38,135 nt of DNA from Paenibacillus whitsoniae (GTDB lineage Bacteria > Bacillota > Bacilli > Paenibacillales > NBRC-103111), in contig NZ_RXHU01000019.1 of the NCBI RefSeq assembly GCF_003955665.1, positions 1 to 38,135 on the forward strand. The letters run 5' to 3'. The position numbers were made by a program, and so were the translations under genes. Positions 26,245-33,453 of this stretch are shown piece after piece (the stretch's first letter is position 1; each line of letters starts with the position of its first letter). The notes below the pieces were generated by a model. The model searched no databases and was not told the DNA's origin. It saw only the letters and a program-made list of their open reading frames with translations.

Positions 26245-26526
26245 TTAAGCGGGACGCCCGCCGCTTTCCGCAATGATTTTATCCGCAAACGATTTTATCG
26301 TCCCGCAACCAAGCAGCATCGGCTTATTGTCACACTGCAGGAGCAGCGTCTGCGCATTCGTGTCCCAAGCATACTGAAATCCAACGTTCATCCCGACGAC
26401 GGTGATCATAAATTTGCCCGAGGCTGCATTTGGAATCGAAAAGCCTTGCCTTCTGCCGACCTGTTGCAGGGCTCTGAATACCGAAGACGTAATCCCTCTG
26501 TACATCCATGTGCTGCATGCCGCCAT
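26245..26526 (-). CDS. Small protein, function unknown
   Basis: A protein of 93 residues from the ATG at 26526 (AGAGGGAG about 11 bases upstream). A GTG four codons earlier is possible but would sit almost on top of the ribosome site. It has three spaced hydrophobic beta-like stretches (GKFMITVVGMNVGFQYAW, TLLLQCDNKPMLLGCG) and three cysteines. There is no signal peptide and I do not recognise the family. It stands alone between yqzE and a divergent small gene. Confidence 0.55.
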   Translation of the reverse strand: MAACSTWMYRGITSSVFRALQQVGRRQGFSIPNAASGKFMITVVGMNVGFQYAWDTNAQTLLLQCDNKPMLLGCGTIKSFADKIIAESGGRPA

Positions 26527-26640
26527 AGGTTGGTTCACTCCCTCTCATATCAATTCCTTTTAATTGTATGAGCCGCGGCCCATATTCGTGCCTGCTTTAC
26601 GCAAAAGTCATTAGTAGCAAAGAGAGAGGTGCTCAGTCAG

Positions 26641-26868
26641 ATGCCGAAAGAAATGCTGCGAACCGAGCAGTTTTACATTCAAATGGATGAATTGAAGCAT
26701 ACCTTGGAAATCGGATTTACGGGAGAAGCCAACGAGCCGCTGCGATCTCTAAATCTTTCGCACGCCGAATTAACCCAGCTGTTGTATACCCTGCTGGATG
26801 TCTCCTCCGTTTTCCGCGGAGATACCGCTTATTTTGAACCGAAATCCGGGCAGGAGTCCGATGTATGA
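26641..26868 (+). CDS. Small protein, function unknown
   Basis: A 75-residue acidic protein. The ATG at 26641 has GAGAGGTG upstream; a GTG at 26629 inside that site is less likely. The middle (LRSLNLSHAELTQLLYTLLD) looks like an amphipathic helix, and the first part like beta strands (FYIQMDELKHTLEIGFTG). No known family is recognised. A strong two-way terminator follows. Confidence 0.6.
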   Translation: MPKEMLRTEQFYIQMDELKHTLEIGFTGEANEPLRSLNLSHAELTQLLYTLLDVSSVFRGDTAYFEPKSGQESDV

Positions 26869-26885
26869 TCTACCCTACAACGCTT

Positions 26886-26943
26886 AAAAGCACGATAACC
26901 GCTTCACAGCTGCTGTGAGGGTCTATCGTGCTTTTAATTTTTT
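26886..26943. terminator. Two-way terminator
   Basis: AAAAGCACGATA (26886-26897) pairs with TATCGTGCTTTT (26924-26935), with an inner TCACAG/CTGTGA stem, then AATTTTTT. It ends both the small gene at 26641 and the BI-1 gene on the other strand. Confidence 0.85.
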
Positions 26944-26954
26944 GATCATTTTGC

Positions 26955-27608
26955 CTAGTTCCGGTTGAACCCTGCAATCGAGGCGATGAACCGCAAAATA
27001 TACAGGAACAGGTTGATAAAATCAAGATAAATATTCAGCGCAGCCAGCGGTACTTCCTCCGCCGCAACCCCATCGCGATACTGCGCCACATCATACAGCA
27101 CCCAGCCGCTGAAAATCAAAATACCGACCATCGACCATACGAGGTTCGTCATGGAGCCGAAGTTCACGAACATGCCAATGACGCTCATGAGCACCAGCCC
27201 GATCGTGCCTGCGAACAAGAAGCCGCCGAGGAAGCTAAAATCCCGCTGGGACCGGTGCGCATAGAACGCAAGTCCGCCAAAGATCGCCGCTGTCGCAAAG
27301 AACGCGCCAGACACGACGTTCGCGCCAAGCAGGCCGCCGTACACCATGATAACGGGATACAGCGTCACGCCGGAGATCGCCGTGAAGGTGTAGAGAAAGC
27401 CGTAGCCGATGTTCTTGCCGCGAATCCGAATGATCAGTGCGGCGATCAACATACCGACCTCAACAATGATAAAGAGTGTGACCAGCGAAGGCGGGATAAC
27501 CATCGCACCAATCAACATGCCGATGAAGGACACCAGCAGCGACAAGGCAAATGTCTGCAGCACATGCGCAAAGCTGCCTTGCTGTGAAACCGTAACCGTT
27601 CTTTCCAT
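26955..27608 (-). CDS. Bax inhibitor-1/YccA family membrane protein (YetJ-like)
   Basis: A 217-residue integral membrane protein with seven hydrophobic segments, the family pattern. The late motifs are present: VLYDVAQYRDG and ALNIYLDFINLFLYILRF, containing the conserved Asp pair that forms the pH-sensing site in YetJ-type calcium leak channels. AAGGGAG lies 10 bases before the ATG. The family conducts calcium ions down their gradient in a pH-dependent way and is linked to stress tolerance. It is transcribed alone, with a TATAAT (27659-27654) upstream but no clear -35. Confidence 0.9.
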   Translation of the reverse strand: MERTVTVSQQGSFAHVLQTFALSLLVSFIGMLIGAMVIPPSLVTLFIIVEVGMLIAALIIRIRGKNIGYGFLYTFTAISGVTLYPVIMVYGGLLGANVVSGAFFATAAIFGGLAFYAHRSQRDFSFLGGFLFAGTIGLVLMSVIGMFVNFGSMTNLVWSMVGILIFSGWVLYDVAQYRDGVAAEEVPLAALNIYLDFINLFLYILRFIASIAGFNRN

Positions 27609-27725
27609 AGAACGTCAACTCCCTTTGGAAAAATTGTACAACTTATGGTATGTATTATAGCCGACTTTCATGTAAGCTGCTACCGAAGATTGTGGCTGGT
27701 ACGTTCGACATCTGGTCCCTGCCTC

Positions 27726-28589
27726 CTATTCCCCTACATACGTCAACTTTTCCGGATTTCTAACAAAAAACAGGTTGCGTACAACGCCATTCTCCACATG
27801 AAGCAACCCTGCCGTGTGCACCCCTTCGCTAGATCGAAGCACGATGCCATAGTTGCCGTTGATCTGACGTATTTCCGCCGCCACTTCCCCATTCACCATG
27901 GCATTCTGACGCACGGGACCGAGCAGGAAGCTCGCCACTCTCTCCCGTGTAACGATCGGTTCAACCGCAGCCTGCACCTTGCCGCCCCCGTCGGAAACCA
28001 GGACGACCTCCTGATCCAGCATGGCGAGAATTTGATTTATATTACCTTGCTTGAGCGCCGCCAAAAAGGCTTGAATCCATTCTTGACCGGCTCCTTCATG
28101 AGGCGCCAGCTCTTCTTGGCGCAGACCCATTTTTGCATTGGCGCGGCTGAACAGTTTGCGGCAATTCGCTTCGCTTTTCTCAAGAAGCTCGGCTATCTCC
28201 TGATAATCGAAGCCGAGAGCCTCTCGCAGCACAAACACACTTCGCTCCGCCACAGATAATCGTTCAAGCAGCACAAGCATGGCGTAGGATAAAAGATCTT
28301 CGTGAACGACCGATTCCAAGGCATCCACTTCGGAAGTGAGAAACGGCTCCGGCAACCACTCACCAAAATATTCCTCCCGTTTCTTGCGGGCCGTCTTGTG
28401 TAAATCCCGGCAGCGATTCGTGACCATTTTGCATAGATACGCTTTCGGATTTGCCAGCTGCTCCACGTGGATGTCCATCGCTTTCAGAAAAACATCCTGC
28501 ACGACATCCTCACTGTCCGAAACCGATCCGGTCAATTGATAAGCGAGCTTGAATAACAGCCCTTTATACTGTGTATATAATTCATTCAT
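27726..28589 (-). CDS. ECF41-type RNA polymerase sigma factor (SigJ-like)
   Basis: A 287-residue sigma factor with the ECF41 layout: region 2 at about 1-70 (YQLTGSVSDSEDVVQDVFLK), the WLPEP linker motif, region 4 near 105-160 (LSVAERSVFVLREALGFDYQ), and a C-terminal SnoaL-like domain of about 110 residues. The latter carries DGGGK and ends with NPEKL, the two other signatures of the group. In ECF41 factors this C-terminal domain controls activity in place of an anti-sigma factor. The divergent neighbour is a carboxymuconolactone decarboxylase-like gene, the usual ECF41 target. Candidate promoters of the right type face both genes. Confidence 0.93.
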   Translation of the reverse strand: MNELYTQYKGLLFKLAYQLTGSVSDSEDVVQDVFLKAMDIHVEQLANPKAYLCKMVTNRCRDLHKTARKKREEYFGEWLPEPFLTSEVDALESVVHEDLLSYAMLVLLERLSVAERSVFVLREALGFDYQEIAELLEKSEANCRKLFSRANAKMGLRQEELAPHEGAGQEWIQAFLAALKQGNINQILAMLDQEVVLVSDGGGKVQAAVEPIVTRERVASFLLGPVRQNAMVNGEVAAEIRQINGNYGIVLRSSEGVHTAGLLHVENGVVRNLFFVRNPEKLTYVGE

Positions 28590-28651
28590 CGTTCGATACC
28601 TTCCTTGATGAGGTGTCTATTGTGCATGCCAAGCAATATCTCTATCCATAA

Positions 28652-28678
28652 GACAACAAAGGGTATCATTTTGTGACG
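28652..28678 (-). promoter_or_regulatory. Candidate ECF41-type promoter of the sigma factor gene
   Basis: On the minus strand CGTCACA (28678-28672), 16 bases, then TGTC (28655-28652). This is one base off at each end from the ECF41 consensus TGTCACA-N16-CGTC. It would give autoregulation. Confidence 0.5.
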
Positions 28679-28710
28679 CGTTTGCCTACCTTGCCATTTG
28701 AAACAGCACA

Positions 28711-28737
28711 TGTCACAGAACGGATGACCACCTCGTT
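28711..28737 (+). promoter_or_regulatory. Candidate ECF41-type promoter of the AhpD-like gene
   Basis: TGTCACA (28711-28717), exactly 16 bases, then CGTT (28734-28737). The -35 is a perfect match to the ECF41 consensus and the -10 differs in the last base. The start codon follows 46 bases later. Confidence 0.7.
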
Positions 28738-28783
28738 ATATGAACGAGACTGTAAAAAAAACAAAAAAGAGAGGTGTGTCCCC

Positions 28784-29263
28784 ATGACACAACGAGTAAA
28801 TTACATGCAGCAATCTCCGGAAATTTTCAAAAAAATGATGGAGTTCAGCAATGCCGAAAAAGAAAGCGCCATTGATGAAAAAACGCTTCATCTCGTGCAC
28901 ATTCGAGCTTCCCAGCTTAATTGCTGCGGCTTCTGCCTCGACATGCACATCAAGCAGGCCAAAATCCATGGCGAAAGCGAGCTGCGCCTATACCATCTCC
29001 CGATCTGGCGTGAATCGAATCTGTTCCTCCCACGCGAACGCGCTGCGCTGGCATGGACCGAGATTCTGACCAAACTGCCTGAGCACGGCGTACCGGATGA
29101 GGTTTACGATCGTGTTCGCGCCCATTTCTCTGAGAAGGAACTTTCAGATCTTACCTTCTCCGTGATGGCGATTAATGCTTGGAACCGGATCAACATTGCT
29201 TTCAAAACAGTTCCGGGCTCGGCGGACACGGCGTTTGGATTGACGAAGGCTGGGCTGAAGTAA
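28784..29263 (+). CDS. Carboxymuconolactone decarboxylase/AhpD-like protein
   Basis: A 159-residue protein. I chose the ATG at 28784 with GAGAGGTG upstream; the frame is open further back but that part is the promoter. Residues 40-60 hold the AhpD-type redox motif CGFC (Cys48, Cys51) with His55 and an extra Cys47. The family acts as alkylhydroperoxidase or on small ring compounds; the CxxC suggests a peroxidase or thiol role. The helical FSVMAINAWNRINIAF is typical for such genes beside ECF41 factors. It is the presumed main target of the divergent sigma factor. A strong terminator follows. Confidence 0.9.
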   Translation: MTQRVNYMQQSPEIFKKMMEFSNAEKESAIDEKTLHLVHIRASQLNCCGFCLDMHIKQAKIHGESELRLYHLPIWRESNLFLPRERAALAWTEILTKLPEHGVPDEVYDRVRAHFSEKELSDLTFSVMAINAWNRINIAFKTVPGSADTAFGLTKAGLK

Positions 29264-29308
29264 TTGAGCGCTCGTCGTGCCAATTTCACTGCGAGATTCG
29301 GTTAACAG

Positions 29309-29356
29309 AAAAGGGATGTCACCCAGCCATGAATGTGGCTGGGTGACATCCCTTTT
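29309..29356. terminator. Two-way terminator
   Basis: A 21-base perfect stem: AAAAGGGATGTCACCCAGCC (29309-29328, plus A) with TGGCTGGGTGACATCCCTTT (29336-29355, plus T), then TT. It ends the AhpD-like gene and the SDR gene that converge here. Confidence 0.92.
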
Positions 29357-29369
29357 TTCAAAAACGGTC

Positions 29370-30122
29370 TTACCCCATATGGATCCCGCCATTTACATAC
29401 GTGCATGTGCCCGTAAGGAAACGGCTCTCTTCGCTCGCCAGAAAAGCAATCGCGCCTGACACATCATTCGGCACAGCCACACGCTGCAGCGGCGTCATAG
29501 CGGCAATTTGCTGCTTGACCGAAAACGGTGTATCATTCGACGCTTCCGTCTGGACGAGTCCCGGGGAAATGACGTTGGCCGTGATCCCGTACGGGCCTGC
29601 TTCCAATGCTACATATTTGGCATAGGCATTCAGCGCCCCTTTGGCGGTGCCGTGCGCGGACATATACGGCAAAGCCGTATCCGCTGCTCCGCTGGAAATG
29701 TAAATAATCCTTCCATATTTTCGTTCAACCATGCCGGGCAGAACCGCCTTTGTTAACGTAAACGTCGCTTTCATCTCATCATTCAGCTTCTGCGCCAGCT
29801 CCTCCCACTGCAGCTCGATCAACGGCTTCATCACAAAGGACATATGTGCATTGCTGACCAAAATATCAATACCGCCCAGCGTTTCTTCGATGTGTGCCAC
29901 AGCCTCTCTCACCTGTTCAGGCTCCCTCACATCCGCCTTTGCCAATTCAGCCGTCCCTCCGGCTTCGCGAATCCGGTCCACGATAGCTTGCGCAGCATCT
30001 GTCTGCCGAACATAATTGATCGCCACCTTAGCACCTTGTTGTGCCAGCATCAACGCCGCTGCCGCCCCAATTCCCCGGGCTCCCCCTGAAATAAAAGCAA
30101 CTTTCCCCTGTAAATTCATCAT
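29370..30122 (-). CDS. SDR-family oxidoreductase with His in place of the catalytic Tyr
   Basis: A 250-residue Rossmann-fold reductase. The cofactor loop GGARGIG is at 13-19, and the acidic AKADV and NAHMS motifs follow. The catalytic Ser143/144 is present and Lys161 is in place, but the YxxxK motif reads HGTAK, so His157 replaces the general-acid Tyr. The tail EAGPYGITANVISPGLVQTE is otherwise FabG-like. It may still work as a reductase with an altered mechanism. GAGGAGG precedes two possible ATGs. It is 54 bases behind a DUF2269-like membrane protein gene and probably shares its transcript. Confidence 0.85.
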   Translation of the reverse strand: MMNLQGKVAFISGGARGIGAAAALMLAQQGAKVAINYVRQTDAAQAIVDRIREAGGTAELAKADVREPEQVREAVAHIEETLGGIDILVSNAHMSFVMKPLIELQWEELAQKLNDEMKATFTLTKAVLPGMVERKYGRIIYISSGAADTALPYMSAHGTAKGALNAYAKYVALEAGPYGITANVISPGLVQTEASNDTPFSVKQQIAAMTPLQRVAVPNDVSGAIAFLASEESRFLTGTCTYVNGGIHMG

Positions 30123-30176
30123 TCTGATTTCCTCCTCATCATAGATAAGATACTTTCCTGGTCCGCGTTCCGTTGC

Positions 30177-30632
30177 CTACATCGGTTTGACAATCATAAA
30201 CAGAATTAATATAATGCCGAGAATCGAAGCCGTGTTATACAGCCGATTCGCTTTGGCAAGAAGTGCTGTTTTGTTCGTCGCTACTCCCGGATCGTTCTCT
30301 GCATCATCGCCGATATTCAGCAATTGCATCAATTGCTTCAGAACTGGCCCTAGCATCCCCACGGCAACGATTTGAATCATCACATAAAGAACCAGAGAAC
30401 CCAGGATCCAAAGGTCCGCGAAATTCCAGCCCGTTGCAGCAACAAGCGCCACGCCCGAAACAACAGCAATCGAACCGCCGATCTTCGGAAAATAGTTAAG
30501 CAGGCCGAACAGCGCCAGCGACTGCTGGAGCTGATTACTGCTCTGCTTCTTCCTAAGCAAAATATGACCGAAATACGTTGGTCCGATGCCGATCATTGCT
30601 GACAGCACATGAATCCATATAAGCCATTCCAT
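30177..30632 (-). CDS. Small integral membrane protein (DUF2269-like)
   Basis: A 151-residue membrane protein with four hydrophobic helices. The start MEWLIWIHVLSAMIGIGPTY and the segment GSIAVVSGVALV fit the DUF2269/CopD-like group of four-helix membrane proteins of unknown role. AAGGAGGGG precedes the ATG. It is the first gene of a two-gene unit with the SDR gene. A palindrome over its likely promoter (30726-30739) points to a repressor encoded elsewhere. Confidence 0.75.
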   Translation of the reverse strand: MEWLIWIHVLSAMIGIGPTYFGHILLRKKQSSNQLQQSLALFGLLNYFPKIGGSIAVVSGVALVAATGWNFADLWILGSLVLYVMIQIVAVGMLGPVLKQLMQLLNIGDDAENDPGVATNKTALLAKANRLYNTASILGIILILFMIVKPM

Positions 30633-30723
30633 CGTTTACCCCTCCTTATCATGTGTTCGGACACGATACGACGCTTTCGCCCTCCCTGCCATTGAATGTA
30701 TCATGAAGGATTCCTTCTTCGGA

Positions 30724-30751
30724 ATTATACGAACGTATAGTTTCTGGTCAG
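30724..30751 (-). promoter_or_regulatory. Promoter with palindromic operator for the membrane protein-SDR unit
   Basis: TATACG-AA-CGTATA (30726-30739) is a perfect 6+6 dyad. On the minus strand TATAAT (30729-30724) overlaps it and CTGACC lies 16 bases upstream (30751-30746). A dyad on the -10 is the classic place for a TetR or HxlR-type repressor. A second, weaker dyad, GTGT-TCGG-ACAC, is at 30653-30664. Confidence 0.5.
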
Positions 30752-30776
30752 TTGGCACAAAGACACAGCGCAAAGC

Positions 30777-30814
30777 AAATAAGCCCACACCGCAAGTAGG
30801 GTGTGAGCTTATTT
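30777..30814. repeat. Hairpin of unknown role
   Basis: AAATAAGC (30777-30784) pairs with GCTTATTT (30807-30814), and CACACC with GGTGTG inside. It has weak A/T tracts on both sides and no adjacent gene to terminate. It lies in the 30633-30935 stretch, which holds no gene. Confidence 0.5.
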
Positions 30815-30935
30815 GATGCCACTGCTTACACGAGAAATTTGTGCTCCGATGTGCCAGAAGGCTAATTTTCGGCACAATTTATCCTGACCGTTTTGTGAAA
30901 CTCAAGTCTTTGGAAAAGTGAACACTGGCAAAAAA

Positions 30936-30978
30936 TAAAAACAACCCCTCTTCGAATCATCAAAGAAGGGTTGTTTTA
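30936..30978 (-). terminator. Terminator of the tRNA gene
   Basis: AAAACAACCC-CTCTT faces AAGAA-GGGTTGTTTT. On the minus strand it is followed by TTTTTATTTTTTG. It begins four bases after the tRNA 3' end. Confidence 0.8.
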
Positions 30979-30981
30979 TGA

Positions 30982-31066
<85 letters not shown>

Positions 31067-31088
31067 ATGTCGAAAAGCTTGCTCAACT

Positions 31089-31117
31089 AATATACCACGC
31101 AGGAAATGGCTCGTCAA
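31089..31117 (-). promoter_or_regulatory. Promoter of tRNA-Leu
   Basis: On the minus strand TTGACG (31117-31112), a 17-base spacer, then TATATT (31094-31089), 23 bases before the mature tRNA 5' end. Confidence 0.85.
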
Positions 31118-31190
31118 CAAATCTTTCACACAATTTTTTGTATAAATTGCGCCTGCTTTCCTCACCCTACATCCAAAGGAGGGATGTCCC

Positions 31191-31376
31191 ATGAATGAAG
31201 AGGAAATCCAAGAGCTTGAACCGAAATACACCGCCAACGAACGCCACTTGAACGAAGGCGAAGCCGAAGAAATCGTGCATGAGCCGAATTTCCGAAACGG
31301 AAGTGAAGAAGACGACCTGGCTGAGATCGATGCGTTGGCTGTCGGCCTCGCCTATGGGGTTTTCCGCCGCCAATAG
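31191..31376 (+). CDS. Small acidic protein, function unknown
   Basis: A 61-residue, strongly acidic protein (MNEEEIQELEPKYTANERHL onward). AAAGGAGGG before the ATG makes it a likely real gene. There are no cysteines, no signal and no recognised domain. It ends shortly before a GC-rich hairpin at 31395-31431. It is transcribed away from the tRNA and towards cbiZ. Confidence 0.65.
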   Translation: MNEEEIQELEPKYTANERHLNEGEAEEIVHEPNFRNGSEEDDLAEIDALAVGLAYGVFRRQ

Positions 31377-31394
31377 CAAGGAGTCGCAATAAGG

Positions 31395-31431
31395 GGGCAC
31401 AGTGTCGCGCAGAGTCGTAGACACTGTGCCC
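31395..31431. terminator. Hairpin between the small acidic protein gene and cbiZ
   Basis: GGGCACAGTGTC (31395-31406) pairs perfectly with GACACTGTGCCC (31420-31431). There is no T-run on either side, so it is a terminator only by position between converging genes. Confidence 0.55.
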
Positions 31432-31438
31432 TCACCTG

Positions 31439-32185
31439 TTACAGCCGCTGCACAGCCTCGCTGTATTTCATGCCCGACGCAAGAATCGCCTCATACACGG
31501 TGCGCCCGATAAAATATCCGAGCGTCGTCGCCGTCCCTGCATAGTGGTAAGTCGGGCCTTGCCCTGTCGCCGCGATCAGCACGGCGTCGGTCGTCGTCCC
31601 CGTCGCGGCTTCGCCATCGACGGTGATGCCAAGAGCCTGCAGCGCCGCGGCCTTCGCCTCGGTCGCGGTAATGACGGCGTTGACCATCGCGGCATCGGTC
31701 AACGCACCTGCAACAACGACGATCGAATTAATCGTCCCGATCGTCTCCAAATACAACTGCGACGCGTCCTGCACCGCCCCCGCGCGCGCCTTATTGCCGA
31801 GGCCGACGGTGACCCAGGCCTCGACGCGCAGGACGGCCGCTCCCGCTGCCGCCGTCCCTTCCTCCGGCCACGCCATCGCGTGGTGACCGACATCCGCGAC
31901 GTACGCGGCCGTGAGCATCCCCGCCGTCGCCTCTGGCTCCAGACCTTCCCGTTCCAGGAAGGTCTCCATCTCTTGCAGCGGGTTCGGCTCATTGTAGAAC
32001 TTGCTCACCTGCCGGTTGACCAGGTGCCGATGCCAGCCGAATCCGCCGCCCCATGGCGAAGAGTTCAACGTGCGCATCGGATTGTCAGCGCCGACACGCA
32101 AGTACTCTCCATGGGGCGAGCAGACCAGCTCGGCGCGAACCCCGCCAGGCGCCGCAGACGCACCCGAACTCCGCTCATTCCTCAT
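31439..32185 (-). CDS. cbiZ: Adenosylcobinamide amidohydrolase (CbiZ family)
   Basis: A 248-residue protein with the CbiZ pattern: LNSSPWGGGFGWHRHLVNRQ near residue 40, then GMLTAAYVADVGHHAMAW, VEAWVTVGLGNKARAG, GTINSIVVVAGALTDAAMVN, and the TGTTTDAVLIAAT stretch near the end. The family removes the aminopropanol side chain of cobinamide to give cobyric acid, so that salvaged corrinoids can re-enter B12 synthesis. It overlaps the upstream small gene by 11 bases. I see no strong ribosome site, so translation may be coupled. No other corrinoid genes are nearby, but nrdJ in this window needs the product. Confidence 0.85.
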   Translation of the reverse strand: MRNERSSGASAAPGGVRAELVCSPHGEYLRVGADNPMRTLNSSPWGGGFGWHRHLVNRQVSKFYNEPNPLQEMETFLEREGLEPEATAGMLTAAYVADVGHHAMAWPEEGTAAAGAAVLRVEAWVTVGLGNKARAGAVQDASQLYLETIGTINSIVVVAGALTDAAMVNAVITATEAKAAALQALGITVDGEAATGTTTDAVLIAATGQGPTYHYAGTATTLGYFIGRTVYEAILASGMKYSEAVQRL

Positions 32186-32438
32186 CGTGCGACAGATCGT
32201 CCGGCTCGATCGGATCCTGCGGAAGCATAAATTCCGGCGGCCGCTCCGCCTCGTACGGCTGGTACACGTAGCCGCGCCCCAGCTTGACGACGCGGCGGTT
32301 CTTTTTGCGAATCATGACGGTTTCATCATCCCAAGCAACCACGAAGCCCCGCACATCATTGGCCGGGCTGGCATCCCGAATCACACGCAGGAGCGTGCCG
32401 TCCACACGGTATGTATCTAACTGTTCATCTGTAATCAA
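32175..32438 (-). CDS. Small protein upstream of cbiZ, function unknown
   Basis: An 87-residue protein starting at a TTG (32438) with AGGGAGG 8 bases upstream; there is no in-frame ATG. The middle (RGFVVAWDDETVMIRKKNRR, then VVKLGRGYVYQPYEAE) reads as a small beta-barrel, perhaps SH3- or Sm-like, and the end is acidic. I do not recognise a family. It overlaps cbiZ, so they form an operon. A GC-rich hairpin (32471-32490) sits in its leader. Confidence 0.65.
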   Translation of the reverse strand: MITDEQLDTYRVDGTLLRVIRDASPANDVRGFVVAWDDETVMIRKKNRRVVKLGRGYVYQPYEAERPPEFMLPQDPIEPDDLSHDEE

Positions 32439-32470
32439 CGAAATGACCTCCCTGGATGTATATAACGAGC

Positions 32471-32490
32471 CGTTCGCCGTCGGGCGAACG
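32471..32490. repeat. Leader hairpin upstream of the TTG-start gene
   Basis: CGTTCGCC (32471-32478) and GGCGAACG (32483-32490) form an 8-base perfect stem with a GTCG loop, 33 bases before the start codon. It is not followed by T. It might affect translation or be an operator. Confidence 0.5.
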
Positions 32491-32661
32491 ACCGGCCAGC
32501 ATCTTGCGTTAAACTGTGTTCCCGTTTAGCATACACCATTTTCCGAATCCGCGAAACGTTACATAATTAGGTTGGGAATAGGCTAACTTAACGAAGAAGA
32601 AACTTGACAGCAGCAGGCAAAGCGCAACCTAACTACGACCTGTACGGGAGGCAATCTGACG

Positions 32662-32985
32662 ATGAACGAAGTCAAACGAACCTACTACATCAACGTCGGC
32701 ACCGGCGAAGTGCTGGAAGATCCGACCACCCTTGACTATCAATTTGAAATCCAAGCAACCGAGGAAGACCTTGCCAAGCTGCAAGAGCTTCTGGAAGAAG
32801 TCGACAACACCTCGCAAAACAGCTACGGCGCCACCTGGCTCCCTTGGAAAGTCTACTATTCGGTTCCGCAGGATCAGGAATACGACTATTATTTGACCGA
32901 AGTATACCGTGCCATTCACCGCCTCGGCAATGAACACACCAGACGGCATATTGAAAGCATGAATGTTCTGAATCAAGGTGTATAA
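32662..32985 (+). CDS. Hypothetical acidic protein
   Basis: A 107-residue protein with GGGAGG 9 bases before the ATG. It opens with a strand-rich part (TYYINVGTGEV, YQFEIQATEEDL), then a helix (LAKLQELLEEVD) and an aromatic middle (WLPWKVYYSVPQDQEYDYYL). No signal or cysteine. A TTGACA at 32604-32609 may be its -35, but the -10 is poor. I do not recognise the family; from memory similar small proteins occur in Paenibacillus. Confidence 0.65.
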   Translation: MNEVKRTYYINVGTGEVLEDPTTLDYQFEIQATEEDLAKLQELLEEVDNTSQNSYGATWLPWKVYYSVPQDQEYDYYLTEVYRAIHRLGNEHTRRHIESMNVLNQGV

Positions 32986-32991
32986 CGGCAA

Positions 32992-33027
32992 AAGGCCAAA
33001 GATTCCACAACCGGAACCCTTGGCCTT
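32992..33027. terminator. Two-way hairpin terminator
   Basis: AAGGCCAA (32992-32999) pairs with TTGGCCTT (33020-33027), with an inner TTCC/GGAA. On the minus strand it is followed by TTGCCG after a TTTT run. It lies between converging genes. Confidence 0.6.
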
Positions 33028-33046
33028 CACCTTCGTATATGAACAA

Positions 33047-33373
33047 TTAACTGACATGTTCCTTGGAATCATTCGTCTCAAACCAGAAATCAAGGACTTT
33101 GCTTGACATCACACGTTTCTTGATATATTCCGCTTGACTTGCCGAGAATTGCTGCTCCCACTCGTAGCCTAGCTCAGTGCACAGCTTTACGATAGTTAAC
33201 AATTCAGACCAAGCCACATAGCGCTTATACCAAAAAAATTGAGGATGTTCGATCATATACGGATACAGATCGTCAAACTCTGTATGTTTACAATCTAATG
33301 CTCGTTCAAAGTGCGTTTTCGCTTCCTCAAGCTTCGACATAAAATATTCGATCGAACCATTTTCGATACCCAT
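33047..33373 (-). CDS. Hypothetical protein
   Basis: A 108-residue protein with GAGGAGG about 9 bases before the ATG. It is mostly helical and aromatic (YPYMIEHPQFFWYKRYVAW, ELLTIVKLCTELGYEWEQQF), with no signal peptide. The family is not recognised. It stands alone between a terminator and xpt, and is read in the same direction as xpt; 80 bases separate them. Confidence 0.65.
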   Translation of the reverse strand: MGIENGSIEYFMSKLEEAKTHFERALDCKHTEFDDLYPYMIEHPQFFWYKRYVAWSELLTIVKLCTELGYEWEQQFSASQAEYIKKRVMSSKVLDFWFETNDSKEHVS

Positions 33374-33453
33374 AGATGTCAGCCTCCTCTCTTACCTTGT
33401 AACCATTATAAAGGATAAATCGTTTTCAGGGAAGTAGAAGTCTCCATGTAAAA

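Noticed and set aside
31544..32230. A 228-codon plus-strand frame opposite cbiZ
   Set aside because: Arg-rich shadow frame of a GC-rich gene; no ribosome site, and cbiZ motifs explain the DNA.
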